NCBI RefSeq assembly: GCF_037055275.1 | Contig: NZ_CP146343.1 | Location: 4,958,001 to 5,022,000 of the forward strand | DNA length: 64,000 bases | DNA from: Pseudomonas sp. ML2-2023-3 | GTDB taxonomy: Bacteria > Pseudomonadota > Gammaproteobacteria > Pseudomonadales > Pseudomonadaceae | Direction of reading: 5' to 3' | In this document: one piece after another, positions 36,578 to 48,311 of the stretch | Position numbering within the stretch: the stretch's first letter is position 1 | How the letters are laid out: every line of letters starts with the position of its first letter | Notes under the pieces: model-generated | The model's database searches: none | Told to the model about the DNA's origin: nothing | The model's input: the letters and a program-made list of their open reading frames with translations, nothing else | Made by a program: the position numbers and the translations under genes

Positions 36578-37213
36578 TCAGCCGCGGTGTCGCGATTCCA
36601 CTGCCTTGCGCAGGGTATCGATCAGGGCTTGAATACGGGCGTGCTGCATTTTCATCGAAGCCTTGTTAACCACCAGACGGGAGCTGATGGCGGCAATGAA
36701 TTCCTGAGGTTCCAGGCCATTGGCGCGCAAGGTGTTGCCGGTGTCGACCACGTCGATGATCTTGTCGGCCAGGCCAATCAGCGGCGCCAGCTCCATCGAG
36801 CCGTACAGCTTGATGATGTCGACCTGGCGGCCTTGCTCGGCGTAGTAGCGCTTGGCGACATTGACGAACTTGGTGGCAACACGCAGGCGGCCTTTAGGCT
36901 CGGGAACACCAATGGCACCGGCAGTCATCAGCTTGCACTGGGCAATCTGAAGGTCCAGCGGCTCGTAAAGGCCCTGGCCGCCGTACTCCATCAGCACGTC
37001 TTTACCCGCGACACCGAGGTCTGCCGCGCCATGTTCAACGTACGTCGGCACGTCGGTGGCGCGTACGATCAGCAGACGTACATCGGGTTGGGTAGTCGGA
37101 ATGATCAGCTTGCGGCTTTTGTCCGGATTCTCGGTCGGCACAATGCCCGCTTCAGCGAGAAGCGGCAGGGTGTCGTCAAGGATACGGCCCTTGGACAGTG
37201 CAATGGTCAACAT
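36578..37213 (-). CDS. hisG: ATP phosphoribosyltransferase, short form
   Basis: A 211-residue enzyme of the first histidine step. It is the short form (HisG_S) without the C-terminal regulatory domain, so it needs HisZ, which must be encoded elsewhere. Signature [19 protein letters not shown] sequence is present ([20 protein letters not shown]), plus [17 protein letters not shown] for PRPP binding. About 147 bases before hisD on the same strand. Confidence 0.96.
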   Translation of the reverse strand: MLTIALSKGRILDDTLPLLAEAGIVPTENPDKSRKLIIPTTQPDVRLLIVRATDVPTYVEHGAADLGVAGKDVLMEYGGQGLYEPLDLQIAQCKLMTAGAIGVPEPKGRLRVATKFVNVAKRYYAEQGRQVDIIKLYGSMELAPLIGLADKIIDVVDTGNTLRANGLEPQEFIAAISSRLVVNKASMKMQHARIQALIDTLRKAVESRHRG

Positions 37214-37395
37214 GGGAAACGTAAGTCCTTATCAGGGTACTTTTTGCCCGGGCGCAATCGGCGCCGGACAAGCATCGAGCCTGATATCAGGCTCGACTTG
37301 AACGATTCGAGGCCAGGTAAGGTAACGCTTGCAAGCCGTTACGTCACCTGGCGGCTGGACACTATCCCTGTGCCCATGATGCCAAACAGCAAAAA

Positions 37396-38932
<1,537 letters not shown>

Positions 38933-39047
38933 GCTCAACCTCAATCGGCGCCTAACGCGCGCGGGTCGGCCATCATACAAAAAAGCCCCGCGCCTGCGAA
39001 CCCCGTATAACAGGACTCTGACGGGGGGACTTTTCTATACGTGGCTA

Positions 39048-39353
39048 TTAATGATGTGCCAGCAATTCGGTCAAGCCCGAGACCTGGGCGATTTCGCGCA
39101 TGTCTTCGGGCATGTCACGAATGCTCAATGGCTTGTTCAGGGCTTGCGCATCACGGATGTAACACAGCAACAGCGACAAACCGACGCTGCTGGATTTGGT
39201 GACACCCGAGCAGTCAACGACCAACGCCTTGGCCAGAGCTTTTTTGATCAGTGCCTGACCTTCAGTGCGCAAGCGGGGGCCGGTCTGATAATCGAGTACG
39301 CCACTGAGGCGCAACTCGCTCTCGCCGGCCAGGGTTACAGCCGCTTCACTCAT
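39048..39353 (-). CDS. mlaB: STAS-domain protein MlaB
   Basis: A 101-residue single STAS domain, the small cytoplasmic partner of the MlaFE transporter that keeps outer-membrane lipid asymmetry. The phosphorylation-site region reads LVVDCSGVTKSSSVGLSLLL. It overlaps the mlaC stop by four bases and ends the mlaFEDCB operon. Confidence 0.92.
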   Translation of the reverse strand: MSEAAVTLAGESELRLSGVLDYQTGPRLRTEGQALIKKALAKALVVDCSGVTKSSSVGLSLLLCYIRDAQALNKPLSIRDMPEDMREIAQVSGLTELLAHH

Positions 39354-40009
39354 TGGCCTGCAGCCTTGGGCGAAGCTGCATCGGTCGTTTCCTTGGCCTT
39401 GGCTACTTCGCCAGCCCAGTTATCGATGGTTTTATCCAGGTTGTTGCCGTTGCGCTGCATGGCGTCGGCGAACTGATCACGGAACAGCTTGCCGATGTTG
39501 ATGCCGTTAATGATCACGTTACGCACTTTCCACTCGCCGTTAACCTTGTTAAGGGTATAGGACAGCGGGTAAATCGCCCCGTTATCACCTTTGACGGTCA
39601 TGTCGACGCTGGTGCGATCGCCGCTTTCATCCTTGGCCGGGGCAACGGTGATGCCCTGGTTTTTGAACTCAAGCAAGGCATTGCCATAGAACTGCATCAG
39701 GCTGCGCTTGAAGTTCTCTTGAAAGCGCTGCATTTGCTCAGGACTCGCACTACGGGAGTACTTCACGGTCATGATGCTTTTCGAAATACCGTCGGCATCC
39801 ACCACCGGCCCGACAATACCGTTCAGGGCATCGTAGAACTTGCTCGGGTTTTGCTTGTACTGCTCTTTATTGGCAGCCAGGTCAGCCAGCAACCGGGTGG
39901 TTGTGTCTGAAACGATGTCGTGAGCAGACTGCCCCGGCGCAGCATTCGCCACCAGAGGGAGGGCTGCAGCCATAATTACCAACAGGCCACGGCGCAAGAG
40001 AGAAATCAT
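39350..40009 (-). CDS. mlaC: Periplasmic phospholipid-binding protein MlaC
   Basis: A 219-residue protein with a signal peptide (cleavage near LVANAAPG) and the Ttg2-like fold that carries one phospholipid between the outer-membrane MlaA complex and MlaFEDB. Family stretches are VKYSRSASPEQMQRFQENFKRSLMQFYG and WKVRNVIINGINIGKLFRDQF. Follows mlaD by 11 bases. Confidence 0.94.
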   Translation of the reverse strand: MISLLRRGLLVIMAAALPLVANAAPGQSAHDIVSDTTTRLLADLAANKEQYKQNPSKFYDALNGIVGPVVDADGISKSIMTVKYSRSASPEQMQRFQENFKRSLMQFYGNALLEFKNQGITVAPAKDESGDRTSVDMTVKGDNGAIYPLSYTLNKVNGEWKVRNVIINGINIGKLFRDQFADAMQRNGNNLDKTIDNWAGEVAKAKETTDAASPKAAGQ

Positions 40010-40020
40010 CTTAAAGCTCC

Positions 40021-40488
40021 TTATTTGGCGTCTTTGCTAACGGTATTGAGCAGGAATTTACCGATCAGGTCTTCAAGGACCAGCGACGACTGAGTGTCGT
40101 GAATGGTGCCACCGTCCTTGAGCACAGTGTCTTCACCACCCACGCTCAGACCGATGTATTTCTCGCCCAGCAGACCCGCTGTGAGAATAGACGCAGTCGA
40201 ATCGGTCGGCAGATTATCCACAGCTTTTTCGAGCTGCAGGGTGACACGGGCCATGTAGTTGTCACGGTCCAGGTCAATCGCCGTAACCTTGCCGATGGTC
40301 ACGCCCGCCATGGTGACTTTGGCGCGCACGGTGAGGCCGGCAATATTGTCAAAGTTGGCGTACAGTTTGTAGGTGTCAGTGCTGGCGGTCGGGGACAGTC
40401 CGCTGACCCGCAGGGCAAGCAGAAGCAAAGCCAGGATGCCAGCCAGCAGGAACAGGCCGACACCGATTTCCATGGTGCGGTTTTGCAT
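40021..40488 (-). CDS. mlaD: MCE-domain protein MlaD
   Basis: A 155-residue protein with one membrane anchor (about residues 7-27) and an MCE domain (about 38-118: LYANFDNIAGLTVRAKVTMAGVTIGKV) that forms a hexameric ring on MlaE. The end overlaps nothing, but the start abuts the mlaE stop. Lipid passage runs through the ring. Confidence 0.94.
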   Translation of the reverse strand: MQNRTMEIGVGLFLLAGILALLLLALRVSGLSPTASTDTYKLYANFDNIAGLTVRAKVTMAGVTIGKVTAIDLDRDNYMARVTLQLEKAVDNLPTDSTASILTAGLLGEKYIGLSVGGEDTVLKDGGTIHDTQSSLVLEDLIGKFLLNTVSKDAK

Positions 40489-41285
40489 CAGAAATCTCCA
40501 AACATCAAGGCAGTCAAAATGAAGTCCAGCCCGAGGACTGCCAGAGAGGCATACACCACGGTCTTGGTAGTGGCACGGCTGATCCCCTCTGATGTGGGCT
40601 CACAGTCATAACCTTGAAACACGGCAATCCAGGTCACCACGAAAGCAAATACGATGCTTTTGATGATCCCGTTAAGTACGTCACCACTGAAGGTCACGCT
40701 ATTTTGCATATTGGCCCAGTAGGAACCGTCATAGACACCCAGCCAGTCCACTGCAACCCACGAACCGCCCCAGATGCCGACCACACTGAAAATCATCGCC
40801 AGCACAGGCAGGGAAATAAAACCGGCCCATAACCGCGGCGCGATAATGTATTTGAGTGGGTCGACCCCAATCATTTCCAGGCTGGACAGCTGCTCGGTCG
40901 ATTTCATGTTGCCGATTTCAGCGGTCAAGGCAGAACCCGCCCGCCCGGCGAACAGCAAGGCAGTCACCACCGGCCCCAATTCGCGCAACAGGGTGAGGGC
41001 CACCATCTGCCCAACCGCCTGCTCGGAACCATAGCTGGACAGAATGCTGAAGCCTTGCAGCGCCAGCACCATGCCGATGAATATGCCGGAGACCACGATA
41101 ATGACCAGCGACATGACACCAACGGAGTGCAGCTGCTTGATCAGCAGCCCGAAACCGCCGCCGATACCGCCTCGCCCCAGCAGTGCATGAAACAGGAAAA
41201 TCGTCGAACGCCCCAGCACCGCGACGATGTCGATCCCGGCTCGGCCAAACAAACCGATACGGTCCATTAATGAATGTCTGCGCAT
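40488..41285 (-). CDS. mlaE: MlaE permease
   Basis: A 265-residue inner-membrane permease of the lipid-asymmetry ABC system with about five membrane segments. The motif ELGPVVTALLFAGRAGSALTAEIGNMKSTEQLSSLEMIGVDPL is diagnostic. It overlaps mlaF by one base at the start and mlaD by one base at the end. Confidence 0.96.
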   Translation of the reverse strand: MRRHSLMDRIGLFGRAGIDIVAVLGRSTIFLFHALLGRGGIGGGFGLLIKQLHSVGVMSLVIIVVSGIFIGMVLALQGFSILSSYGSEQAVGQMVALTLLRELGPVVTALLFAGRAGSALTAEIGNMKSTEQLSSLEMIGVDPLKYIIAPRLWAGFISLPVLAMIFSVVGIWGGSWVAVDWLGVYDGSYWANMQNSVTFSGDVLNGIIKSIVFAFVVTWIAVFQGYDCEPTSEGISRATTKTVVYASLAVLGLDFILTALMFGDF

Positions 41286-42094
41286 CAGCGCTTCCCCAGT
41301 AGATCGGTTCGGTAGTCCGACGCCGGAAAGTGAAACGGAACCGGGCCATCCGGATCGCCGGTCATGAACTGGCGAATGCGCGGGTTATCGGCGTTCATCA
41401 ACTCTTCAGGCGTACCCTGCCCCAGCACCTGACCGTCACCGACTACATACAGATAGTCGGCGATGCTCGCGGTTTCAGCCAGGTCGTGAGACACCACAAT
41501 ACTGGTGATGCCCAGCGCATCGTTAAGCAGGCGAATCAGCCGCACCAGCACTCCCATTGCGATGGGATCCTGGCCCACGAAGGGTTCGTCATACATCAGG
41601 ATTTGCGGATCCAGAGCAATCGCCCGCGCCAGGGCCACCCGACGCTTCATGCCGCCGGACAACTCGTCGGGCATCAAATCGATAGCCCCGCGCAAGCCCA
41701 CCGCCTGCAATTTCAGCAGCACGATGTCACGAATCATTTCTTCAGGCAGCTGGGTATGCACCCGCAGCGGGAAGGCAACGTTCTCGAACACATCCAGATC
41801 GGTGAACAATGCACCACTCTGGAACAACACCCCCATGTGCTTGCGGGCATCAAACAAATCACTGCGCGACAGGGTCGGCAGGTTTTGATTGTTGACCCAC
41901 ACTTCGCCGCTGCTGGGACGCAGTTGCATGCCCATCAGGCGCAATAGTGTGGTTTTGCCGCAGCCCGACGGGCCCATGATTCCCGTGACCTTGCCACGGG
42001 GAATTCGAATATCGACATTATTGAAGATGCTGCGCGTGCCGCGCTTGAAGGACACTCCCTTCAGCTCGACCGCGTAGGCGTTATCGGCGCTCAT
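41285..42094 (-). CDS. mlaF: MlaF ABC ATPase
   Basis: A 269-residue ATPase that powers MlaE. The Walker A is GPSGCGKTTLLRLMG, the signature DELSGGMKRRVALARAIA and the Walker B ILMYDEPFVGQDP. AAGGAG precedes the ATG. First gene of the operon and divergent from kdsD. Confidence 0.96.
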   Translation of the reverse strand: MSADNAYAVELKGVSFKRGTRSIFNNVDIRIPRGKVTGIMGPSGCGKTTLLRLMGMQLRPSSGEVWVNNQNLPTLSRSDLFDARKHMGVLFQSGALFTDLDVFENVAFPLRVHTQLPEEMIRDIVLLKLQAVGLRGAIDLMPDELSGGMKRRVALARAIALDPQILMYDEPFVGQDPIAMGVLVRLIRLLNDALGITSIVVSHDLAETASIADYLYVVGDGQVLGQGTPEELMNADNPRIRQFMTGDPDGPVPFHFPASDYRTDLLGKR

Positions 42095-42347
42095 CTAAAC
42101 TCCTTGCGATGCAGCCTCTGCCTCTCACCCGGACACCAAACTTCTTATCAAGAAGCACGCGTTCCCTGGCGGGCCGAACTGGCGGCGAACTATACCACTG
42201 CTCATAGTGACCGCCCAAGACCGAAGGAGTGCCGGTTCAGCCTCAATACAGTGAAATAAAGCGGGTTTTTCTGTAAACACACTAAGAGTTTACCTACGCA
42301 GGCAACAAAGCACTGCGATCAAGCGTGAGGGAACGCCACATAACCGC

Positions 42348-42353
42348 TATAAT
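42348..42353 (+). promoter_or_regulatory. -10 box of the kdsD operon promoter (candidate)
   Basis: A perfect TATAAT lies 34 bases before the kdsD ATG, giving a leader of about 27 bases. No good -35 is seen 17 bases upstream. Confidence 0.45.
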
Positions 42354-42386
42354 CGTTGCCTTTTCTCAGGCTACCCGACTTCAACC

Positions 42387-43361
42387 ATGAGCCAATCCAG
42401 CGACCTGATTCAATCCGCCCAACGCACCATCCGCCTCGAACTGGAAGCCGTAGAGGGCTTGCTGACTCATATCGACGCAGATTTCGTACGCGCTTGCGAG
42501 ATGATTTTGGCAAGTAAAGGCCGGGTAGTCGTGGTCGGCATGGGCAAGTCAGGGCACATAGGCAACAAAATTGCCGCCACCCTGGCCAGCACCGGCACCA
42601 CGGCTTTTTTCGTTCATCCGGCAGAAGCCAGCCACGGTGACATGGGCATGATCACCCGGGATGACATCATTCTCGCGCTGTCCAATTCTGGCTCAACCGC
42701 CGAAATCGTCACCCTGCTGCCGCTGATCAAGCGCCTGGGCATCAAATTGATCAGCATGACCGGTAATCCGCAATCGCCCCTGGCCAAGGCGGCCGATGTC
42801 AGCCTCGATGCAAGCGTGGCCCAGGAGGCCTGCCCGCTAAACCTGGCACCGACCTCCTCCACCACGGCAACCCTGGTGCTGGGCGATGCACTGGCCATAG
42901 CACTGCTCGAAGCCCGTGGCTTCACAGCCGAAGACTTTGCCTTCTCCCATCCGGGTGGAGCACTGGGCCGGCGTTTGCTGCTCAAGGTCGAAAACGTCAT
43001 GCACTCTGGCGATGAGTTGCCGCAAGTCATGCGCGGCACCCTGCTCAAAGAAGCACTGATGGAAATGACCCACAAGGGGCTGGGCATGACTGTCGTCATC
43101 GAAGAGGACGGCCGGCTGGCCGGGATCTTCACTGACGGTGACTTGCGCCGCACCCTGGACCGTGAAATCGATATCCGCAACGCAACCATTGATGCCGTCA
43201 TGACCCCGCACGGCAAAACCGCCCGGGCCGACATGCTGGCGGCCGAAGCCCTGAAGATCATGGAAGATCACAAAATCAGCGCACTGGTGGTTGTCGACAA
43301 GCAAGATCGCCCGGTTGGCGCCTTGAACATGCACGATCTGCTACGCGCAGGAGTAATGTAA
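42387..43361 (+). CDS. kdsD: Arabinose-5-phosphate isomerase
   Basis: A 324-residue isomerase that makes arabinose 5-phosphate for Kdo. An SIS domain (about 38-170, with VVVGMGKSGHIGNKIAATLASTGT and ALSNSGSTAEIV) is followed by two CBS domains (about 208-320). It shares one base with the kdsC start (TAATG), so the two are coupled. First gene of the Kdo/Lpt operon. Confidence 0.96.
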   Translation: MSQSSDLIQSAQRTIRLELEAVEGLLTHIDADFVRACEMILASKGRVVVVGMGKSGHIGNKIAATLASTGTTAFFVHPAEASHGDMGMITRDDIILALSNSGSTAEIVTLLPLIKRLGIKLISMTGNPQSPLAKAADVSLDASVAQEACPLNLAPTSSTTATLVLGDALAIALLEARGFTAEDFAFSHPGGALGRRLLLKVENVMHSGDELPQVMRGTLLKEALMEMTHKGLGMTVVIEEDGRLAGIFTDGDLRRTLDREIDIRNATIDAVMTPHGKTARADMLAAEALKIMEDHKISALVVVDKQDRPVGALNMHDLLRAGVM

Positions 43362-43885
43362 TGACCCAGGAACTTCTCAAACGCGGCAAAGGCATCAAGC
43401 TTGCCATTTTTGACGTTGACGGTGTCTTGACCGACGGTCGCCTGTACTTCCTCGAAGACGGCAGCGAATTCAAAACCTTCAATACCCTCGACGGCCAAGG
43501 CATCAAGATGCTGATGGCGGCCGGTGTTCAAACCGCAATCATCAGCGGTCGCAAAACCCCGGTCGTCGAGCGCCGCGCGCAAAATCTGGGCATCCCGCAC
43601 CTCTATCAGGGCCGGGAAGATAAATTGGTCGTGCTGGACGAGCTTCTTGGCCAACTCAACCTAAGCTATGAACAGGTCGCCTATTTGGGCGACGATTTGC
43701 CAGACTTGCCGGTTATCCGTCGTGTCGGCCTTGGCATGGCAGTGGCCAATGCTGCAAGTTTTGTTCGCGAGCACGCCCACGGCGTTACCCAGGCACGTGG
43801 TGGCGAAGGTGCCGCCCGCGAATTCTGCGAGCTGATTCTGCGTGCCCAGGGCAGCCTGGACGCAGCCCACGCCGCCTACCTATAG
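43361..43885 (+). CDS. kdsC: Kdo-8-phosphate phosphatase
   Basis: A 174-residue HAD phosphatase without a cap domain. Its catalytic motif is LAIFDVDGVLTDGRLYF, with AIISGRKTP and VAYLGDDLPDLPVIRRVG as motifs II and IV. It removes phosphate from Kdo 8-phosphate. Sits between kdsD and lptC. Confidence 0.96.
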   Translation: MTQELLKRGKGIKLAIFDVDGVLTDGRLYFLEDGSEFKTFNTLDGQGIKMLMAAGVQTAIISGRKTPVVERRAQNLGIPHLYQGREDKLVVLDELLGQLNLSYEQVAYLGDDLPDLPVIRRVGLGMAVANAASFVREHAHGVTQARGGEGAAREFCELILRAQGSLDAAHAAYL

Positions 43886-43893
43886 AGCTTTCT

Positions 43894-44466
43894 ATGCTGA
43901 GCAAAAAGATTCGCCAAATACTGCTGTTCGCGGTCATTGCTTCGCTGTTTGCAGCAGTTGGCTACTGGAACATCAGGCCGGAACGCTTTCTCGACGCCCC
44001 TACCGTGGCCGTGGATGAACACGCTATCGACTATTACGCCACCAACGCACGCAGCCTTCAGTTTCTGCCCGACGGCAAGTTGCAGTACGAGATGACCTCC
44101 GAGAAGCTTGAACATTTGAAAGCTTCCGAAGTCACTCTATTGACCAACCCGAAAATGCAGCTGTATCGCGGCACGGCCTACCCGTGGGACGTGAAGAGCG
44201 AGCGCGGTGAAGTCAATCCGGACGGTACTGAAGTCGAGCTGATCGACTCGGTGCGCATAGCCCGTACCGACGAGAAAAAACGCACCACGATTATTACCAG
44301 TACCCGCATGACTGTATTCCCGCAGAAGCAATATGCGCAGACCGAGCGAGACGTTAGAATCGACGGCGCTGGCGGCGTGACTACTGGCAAGGGAATGAAA
44401 GCATATTTGAAAGACGGCAGGATGGACCTGCTGTCCAACGTAAGAGGACAGTATGAGTCTCGTTAA
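43894..44466 (+). CDS. lptC: LPS export protein LptC
   Basis: A 190-residue bitopic protein: one N-terminal membrane helix (about 7-26) and a periplasmic beta-jellyroll. It passes LPS from LptBFG to LptA. The motif DYYATNARSLQFLPDGKLQYEMTSEKLEHL is typical. Its end overlaps lptA by 14 bases. Confidence 0.94.
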   Translation: MLSKKIRQILLFAVIASLFAAVGYWNIRPERFLDAPTVAVDEHAIDYYATNARSLQFLPDGKLQYEMTSEKLEHLKASEVTLLTNPKMQLYRGTAYPWDVKSERGEVNPDGTEVELIDSVRIARTDEKKRTTIITSTRMTVFPQKQYAQTERDVRIDGAGGVTTGKGMKAYLKDGRMDLLSNVRGQYESR

Positions 44467-44998
44467 AACCCTCCCTTTATTGCTCAGCTTGAGCGCAGCA
44501 CTGGGAAGCGTGAGCGCCTGGGCTCTGCCGAACGACAACGAGCAACCTATCCGCATTCAGGCCAACGAAGCACAACTGGATGACAAGCAAGGCATCGCCA
44601 CCTACAAGGGCGATGTAATCATCACCCAGGGCTCGATGAAAATCACCGGCAATACCGTCACCATCACCCGTAACGCTGCGGGAGAAATCGACGTGGTGAC
44701 TTCTGTGGGCAACCTGGCTTACTTCGAGCAGTTGCAAAAAGCCACAGACCCCAAGCCGGTCCAGGCTTACGCCGTCACCATTCAGTACCATGCGCCGCAA
44801 AATCGCATCGTGCTGATCGACAAGGCCAAGGTCATCAACGACGGCAACACCACCGAAGGCGAGAAAATCGTCTACGACACGGTGAAACAAATCGCCAGCG
44901 CCGGTCGCGCCAATGGTAGCCAGGTCACAGCACCTCGCCCACGCATCGACATGGTGATCCAGCCCAAGAAGAAAACCGACCCGCAGAAGGCCCAGTAA
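44453..44998 (+). CDS. lptA: LPS transport protein LptA
   Basis: A 181-residue periplasmic protein with a signal peptide (cleavage near VSAWALP) and an OstA-like jellyroll ([35 protein letters not shown]). It forms the bridge for LPS across the periplasm. The C-terminus has the lysine-rich tail [11 protein letters not shown]. Its stop shares a base with the lptB start. Confidence 0.95.
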   Translation: MSLVKTLPLLLSLSAALGSVSAWALPNDNEQPIRIQANEAQLDDKQGIATYKGDVIITQGSMKITGNTVTITRNAAGEIDVVTSVGNLAYFEQLQKATDPKPVQAYAVTIQYHAPQNRIVLIDKAKVINDGNTTEGEKIVYDTVKQIASAGRANGSQVTAPRPRIDMVIQPKKKTDPQKAQ

Positions 44999-45723
44999 TG
45001 GCAACTCTGAAAGCCCAGCATCTGGCCAAAAGCTACAAGGGCCGTCAGGTAGTACGTGATGTCAGCCTGTCGATCGACAGCGGGCAAATCGTGGGTTTGC
45101 TCGGCCCTAACGGCGCGGGCAAGACCACGTGCTTCTACATGATTGTCGGCCTGGTGCATGCCGACCAGGGCCGCGTCCTGATCGACGACCTGGACGTCAG
45201 CCATGAGCCCATGCACGGCCGCGCACGCGCCGGTATAGGCTACCTGCCGCAGGAAGCCTCGATTTTCCGCAAGCTGTCTGTCGCGGATAACATCATGGCC
45301 ATCCTCGAAACACGCAAGGAACTCGACAAGGCCAGTCGACGCAAAGAGCTGGAAAGCCTGCTGCAGGAGTTCCACATCAACCACATCCGCGACAACCTGG
45401 GCATGAGCCTGTCGGGTGGTGAACGTCGCCGGGTAGAAATTGCCCGCGCCCTGGCCACTGCGCCAAAGTTCATCCTGCTCGACGAACCTTTTGCCGGGGT
45501 TGACCCGATTTCGGTGGGCGACATCAAGCAAATCATTCACCACCTCAAGGCCAAAGGCATTGGCGTGCTGATCACCGATCACAACGTTCGTGAAACCCTC
45601 GACATCTGCGAAACCGCTTATATCGTTAACGACGGCCAACTGATCGCCGAAGGTGATGCAGAAACGATTCTGGCCAACAAGTTGGTGAGAGAAGTTTACC
45701 TGGGCCATGAGTTCCGCCTGTAA
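44998..45723 (+). CDS. lptB: LPS export ABC ATPase LptB
   Basis: A 241-residue ATPase for LPS export. Walker [17 protein letters not shown], signature [18 protein letters not shown], Walker [17 protein letters not shown]. It is the last gene of the operon before rpoN, matching the order in P. aeruginosa and E. coli. Confidence 0.97.
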   Translation: MATLKAQHLAKSYKGRQVVRDVSLSIDSGQIVGLLGPNGAGKTTCFYMIVGLVHADQGRVLIDDLDVSHEPMHGRARAGIGYLPQEASIFRKLSVADNIMAILETRKELDKASRRKELESLLQEFHINHIRDNLGMSLSGGERRRVEIARALATAPKFILLDEPFAGVDPISVGDIKQIIHHLKAKGIGVLITDHNVRETLDICETAYIVNDGQLIAEGDAETILANKLVREVYLGHEFRL

Positions 45724-45954
45724 ATCCAGGCATGTCGCGTGTTGTCAGAGCACCTGAGGCAGTAAAAAGTCCCGATGATTTTTATTGCCCGGGCGCTCTC
45801 AATGGGTTTACTCCCCCTGCGTGGAAACTAATTGAGAACGCCCCCTAGGCAAACGCACCGGTTTCAGGCATATAATTTGCTTAAGTTTGGCGCTCGCGCG
45901 CCCTGTAGTGGATGGCGCCATGTGCGCCGGCGAATAAGGTGTTAAGCCCCTGCC

Positions 45955-47448
45955 ATGAAACCATCGCTAGTCCTGAGAATGGGCCAGCAGCTGACGATGA
46001 CACCTCAGCTGCAACAGGCCATCCGCCTGCTCCAATTGTCGACCCTCGACCTGCAACAGGAAATCCAGGAAGCCCTGGAGTCCAATCCGATGCTTGAACG
46101 CCAGGAAGAAGGCGACGACTTCGACAATGCAGACCCCTTGGCCGACAACATCGAGCAAAAACCCAATTCCGACGTTCAGGAGCCCACCTACCAGGAGCCC
46201 GCACAGACGGTAGACAATCTGGAAGACGGCGACTGGGGCGACCGCATCCCCAATGAGCTGCCTGTGGACACTGCCTGGGAAGACGTCTACCAGACCAGCG
46301 CCAGCAGCCTGCCAAGCAACGATGATGACGAGTGGGACTTCACCACCCGCACCTCTGCCGGCGAGAGCCTGCAAAGCCACCTGCTGTGGCAGTTGAACCT
46401 TGCGCCGATGTCCGACACCGACCGACTGATCGGTGTGACCCTCATCGACTGCATCAATAACCAGGGCTACCTGGACGAAACCCTCGAGGAAATTCTCGAA
46501 GCGTTCGATCCGGAACTGGATATCGAGCTCGACGAAATCGAAGCCGTCCTGCACCGCATCCAGCAATTCGAACCCTCCGGCATTGGTGCGCGCAACCTGG
46601 GCGAGTGCCTGCTCCTGCAATTGCGCCAGCTCCCGGCCAAGACACCTTGGCTGAACGAAGCCAAACGCCTGGTCACGGATTACATCGACCTGCTGGGCGC
46701 GCGCGACTACAGCCAGCTCATGCGCCGCATGAAGCTCAAAGAGGAAGAACTGCGCCAGGTCATCGAGCTGGTGCAAAGCCTCAATCCGCGCCCGGGCTCA
46801 CAAATCGAGTCCAGCGAAGCCGAATATGTCGTGCCTGACGTGATCGTTCGCAAGGACAACGAACGCTGGCTGGTGGAGCTCAACCAGGAGTCCGTGCCAC
46901 GTCTGCGGGTAAACCCGCAATACGCAGGTTTCGTGCGTCGCGCCGACACCAGCGCCGACAACACCTTTATGCGCAACCAGCTGCAAGAAGCACGCTGGTT
47001 TATCAAAAGCCTGCAGAGCCGTAACGAAACCCTGATGAAAGTGGCGACCCAGATCGTCGAGCATCAGCGCGGATTTCTGGAATATGGCGACGAGGCCATG
47101 AAGCCACTGGTACTGCACGACATCGCAGAAGCCGTGGGCATGCACGAGTCAACCATTTCGCGGGTTACCACGCAGAAATTCATGCATACCCCGCGCGGTA
47201 TCTATGAGCTGAAGTACTTTTTCTCCAGCCACGTCAGCACCTCTGAAGGCGGCGAATGCTCCTCCACTGCGATCCGTGCCATCATCAAAAAACTGGTTGC
47301 AGCTGAAAATCAGAAAAAGCCGTTGAGTGACAGCAAGATCGCTGGTTTACTGGAGGCACAAGGTATTCAGGTAGCCCGTCGCACCGTCGCCAAGTACCGC
47401 GAATCCCTCGGGATAGCGCCTTCGAGCGAACGCAAGCGTTTGATGTAA
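45955..47448 (+). CDS. rpoN: RNA polymerase sigma-54 factor
   Basis: A 497-residue sigma-54. Region I is Gln/Leu-rich ([27 protein letters not shown]), region II is acidic (about 50-115), and the DNA-binding part carries an HTH near 385-405 and the RpoN box [10 protein letters not shown] about 15 residues before the end. It needs AAA activators to open promoters for nitrogen, flagellar and other genes. A perfect TATAAT lies 79 bases upstream (45871-45876). Confidence 0.97.
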   Translation: MKPSLVLRMGQQLTMTPQLQQAIRLLQLSTLDLQQEIQEALESNPMLERQEEGDDFDNADPLADNIEQKPNSDVQEPTYQEPAQTVDNLEDGDWGDRIPNELPVDTAWEDVYQTSASSLPSNDDDEWDFTTRTSAGESLQSHLLWQLNLAPMSDTDRLIGVTLIDCINNQGYLDETLEEILEAFDPELDIELDEIEAVLHRIQQFEPSGIGARNLGECLLLQLRQLPAKTPWLNEAKRLVTDYIDLLGARDYSQLMRRMKLKEEELRQVIELVQSLNPRPGSQIESSEAEYVVPDVIVRKDNERWLVELNQESVPRLRVNPQYAGFVRRADTSADNTFMRNQLQEARWFIKSLQSRNETLMKVATQIVEHQRGFLEYGDEAMKPLVLHDIAEAVGMHESTISRVTTQKFMHTPRGIYELKYFFSSHVSTSEGGECSSTAIRAIIKKLVAAENQKKPLSDSKIAGLLEAQGIQVARRTVAKYRESLGIAPSSERKRLM

Positions 47449-47523
47449 GCCACGGACCCCGGCGTTTCAGTGGCAGGCTGCTCGGCCTGCCGCTTTATGC
47501 AATGGCATCAAAGGAGAAACTGT

Positions 47524-47832
47524 ATGCAAGTCAACATCAGTGGACACCAACTGGAAGTCACCGAACCGCTACGCGCTTACATCGGCGAAAAACTCGACCG
47601 ACTTGAGCGTCATTTCGACAAGATTACCAACGTACAGGTAACGATGGCGGTCGAAAAACTGAAACAGAAAATCGAAGCCACCTTGCACATCCATGGAGGA
47701 GAAGTCGTTGCCAACGCCGAGCATGACGACATGTATGCCGCCATTGATCTGCTCACTGACAAGCTTGATCGCCAACTGAAAAAGCATAAGGAAAAGACCC
47801 AAAGCCTGCTCCAGGGCGCGACCGGTCGTTAA
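47524..47832 (+). CDS. hpf: Ribosome hibernation promoting factor
   Basis: A 102-residue short HPF (MQVNISGHQLEVTEPLRAYIGEKLDRLERHFDK). A start at 47524 is set by AAGGAG seven bases upstream. It binds idle ribosomes and helps form 100S dimers in stationary phase. Lies between rpoN and ptsN, the usual place. A larger relative is encoded at 3990-4418. Confidence 0.95.
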   Translation: MQVNISGHQLEVTEPLRAYIGEKLDRLERHFDKITNVQVTMAVEKLKQKIEATLHIHGGEVVANAEHDDMYAAIDLLTDKLDRQLKKHKEKTQSLLQGATGR

Positions 47833-47844
47833 TACTCCCAACCC

Positions 47845-48309
47845 ATGATCCGACTTGAAAGTATCCTGACCCCCGGCCGTTCCTTGGTGAACGCGCCGGG
47901 CGGCAGCAAAAAGCGCGCACTCGAACACATTGCCAACCTGATCAGCCGCGAAGTGCCTGGTCTCGAAATGCAGGATGTTTTTGAGAGCCTTATTGCCCGT
48001 GAAAAACTGGGTTCCACCGGTTTTGGTAACGGCATCGCCATACCCCATTGCCGCCTCAAGGGCTGCGAGTCGCCTGTCAGCGCCTTGCTTCACCTCGACG
48101 CCCCTATAGATTTCGACGCCATCGATGGCGCGCCGGTCGACCTGCTTTTCGTTTTGCTGGTACCAGAAGCGGCAACCGATGCACACCTGGAACTGCTCCG
48201 GCAGATTGCCAGCATGCTCGATCGTAAAGACGTGCGCGAAAGACTGCGCAACGCACCCAGCAACGAAGCGTTGTATCAGGTTGTTCTGGACGTACAGAAC
48301 GGTCATTAA
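47845..48309 (+). CDS. ptsN: Nitrogen PTS EIIA protein
   Basis: A 154-residue EIIA-Ntr. The phosphorylated His is in [16 protein letters not shown]. It receives phosphate from NPr (ptsO, below) and regulates potassium, nitrogen and carbon functions rather than sugar uptake. 13 bases after hpf. Confidence 0.96.
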   Translation: MIRLESILTPGRSLVNAPGGSKKRALEHIANLISREVPGLEMQDVFESLIAREKLGSTGFGNGIAIPHCRLKGCESPVSALLHLDAPIDFDAIDGAPVDLLFVLLVPEAATDAHLELLRQIASMLDRKDVRERLRNAPSNEALYQVVLDVQNGH

Positions 48310-48311
48310 TC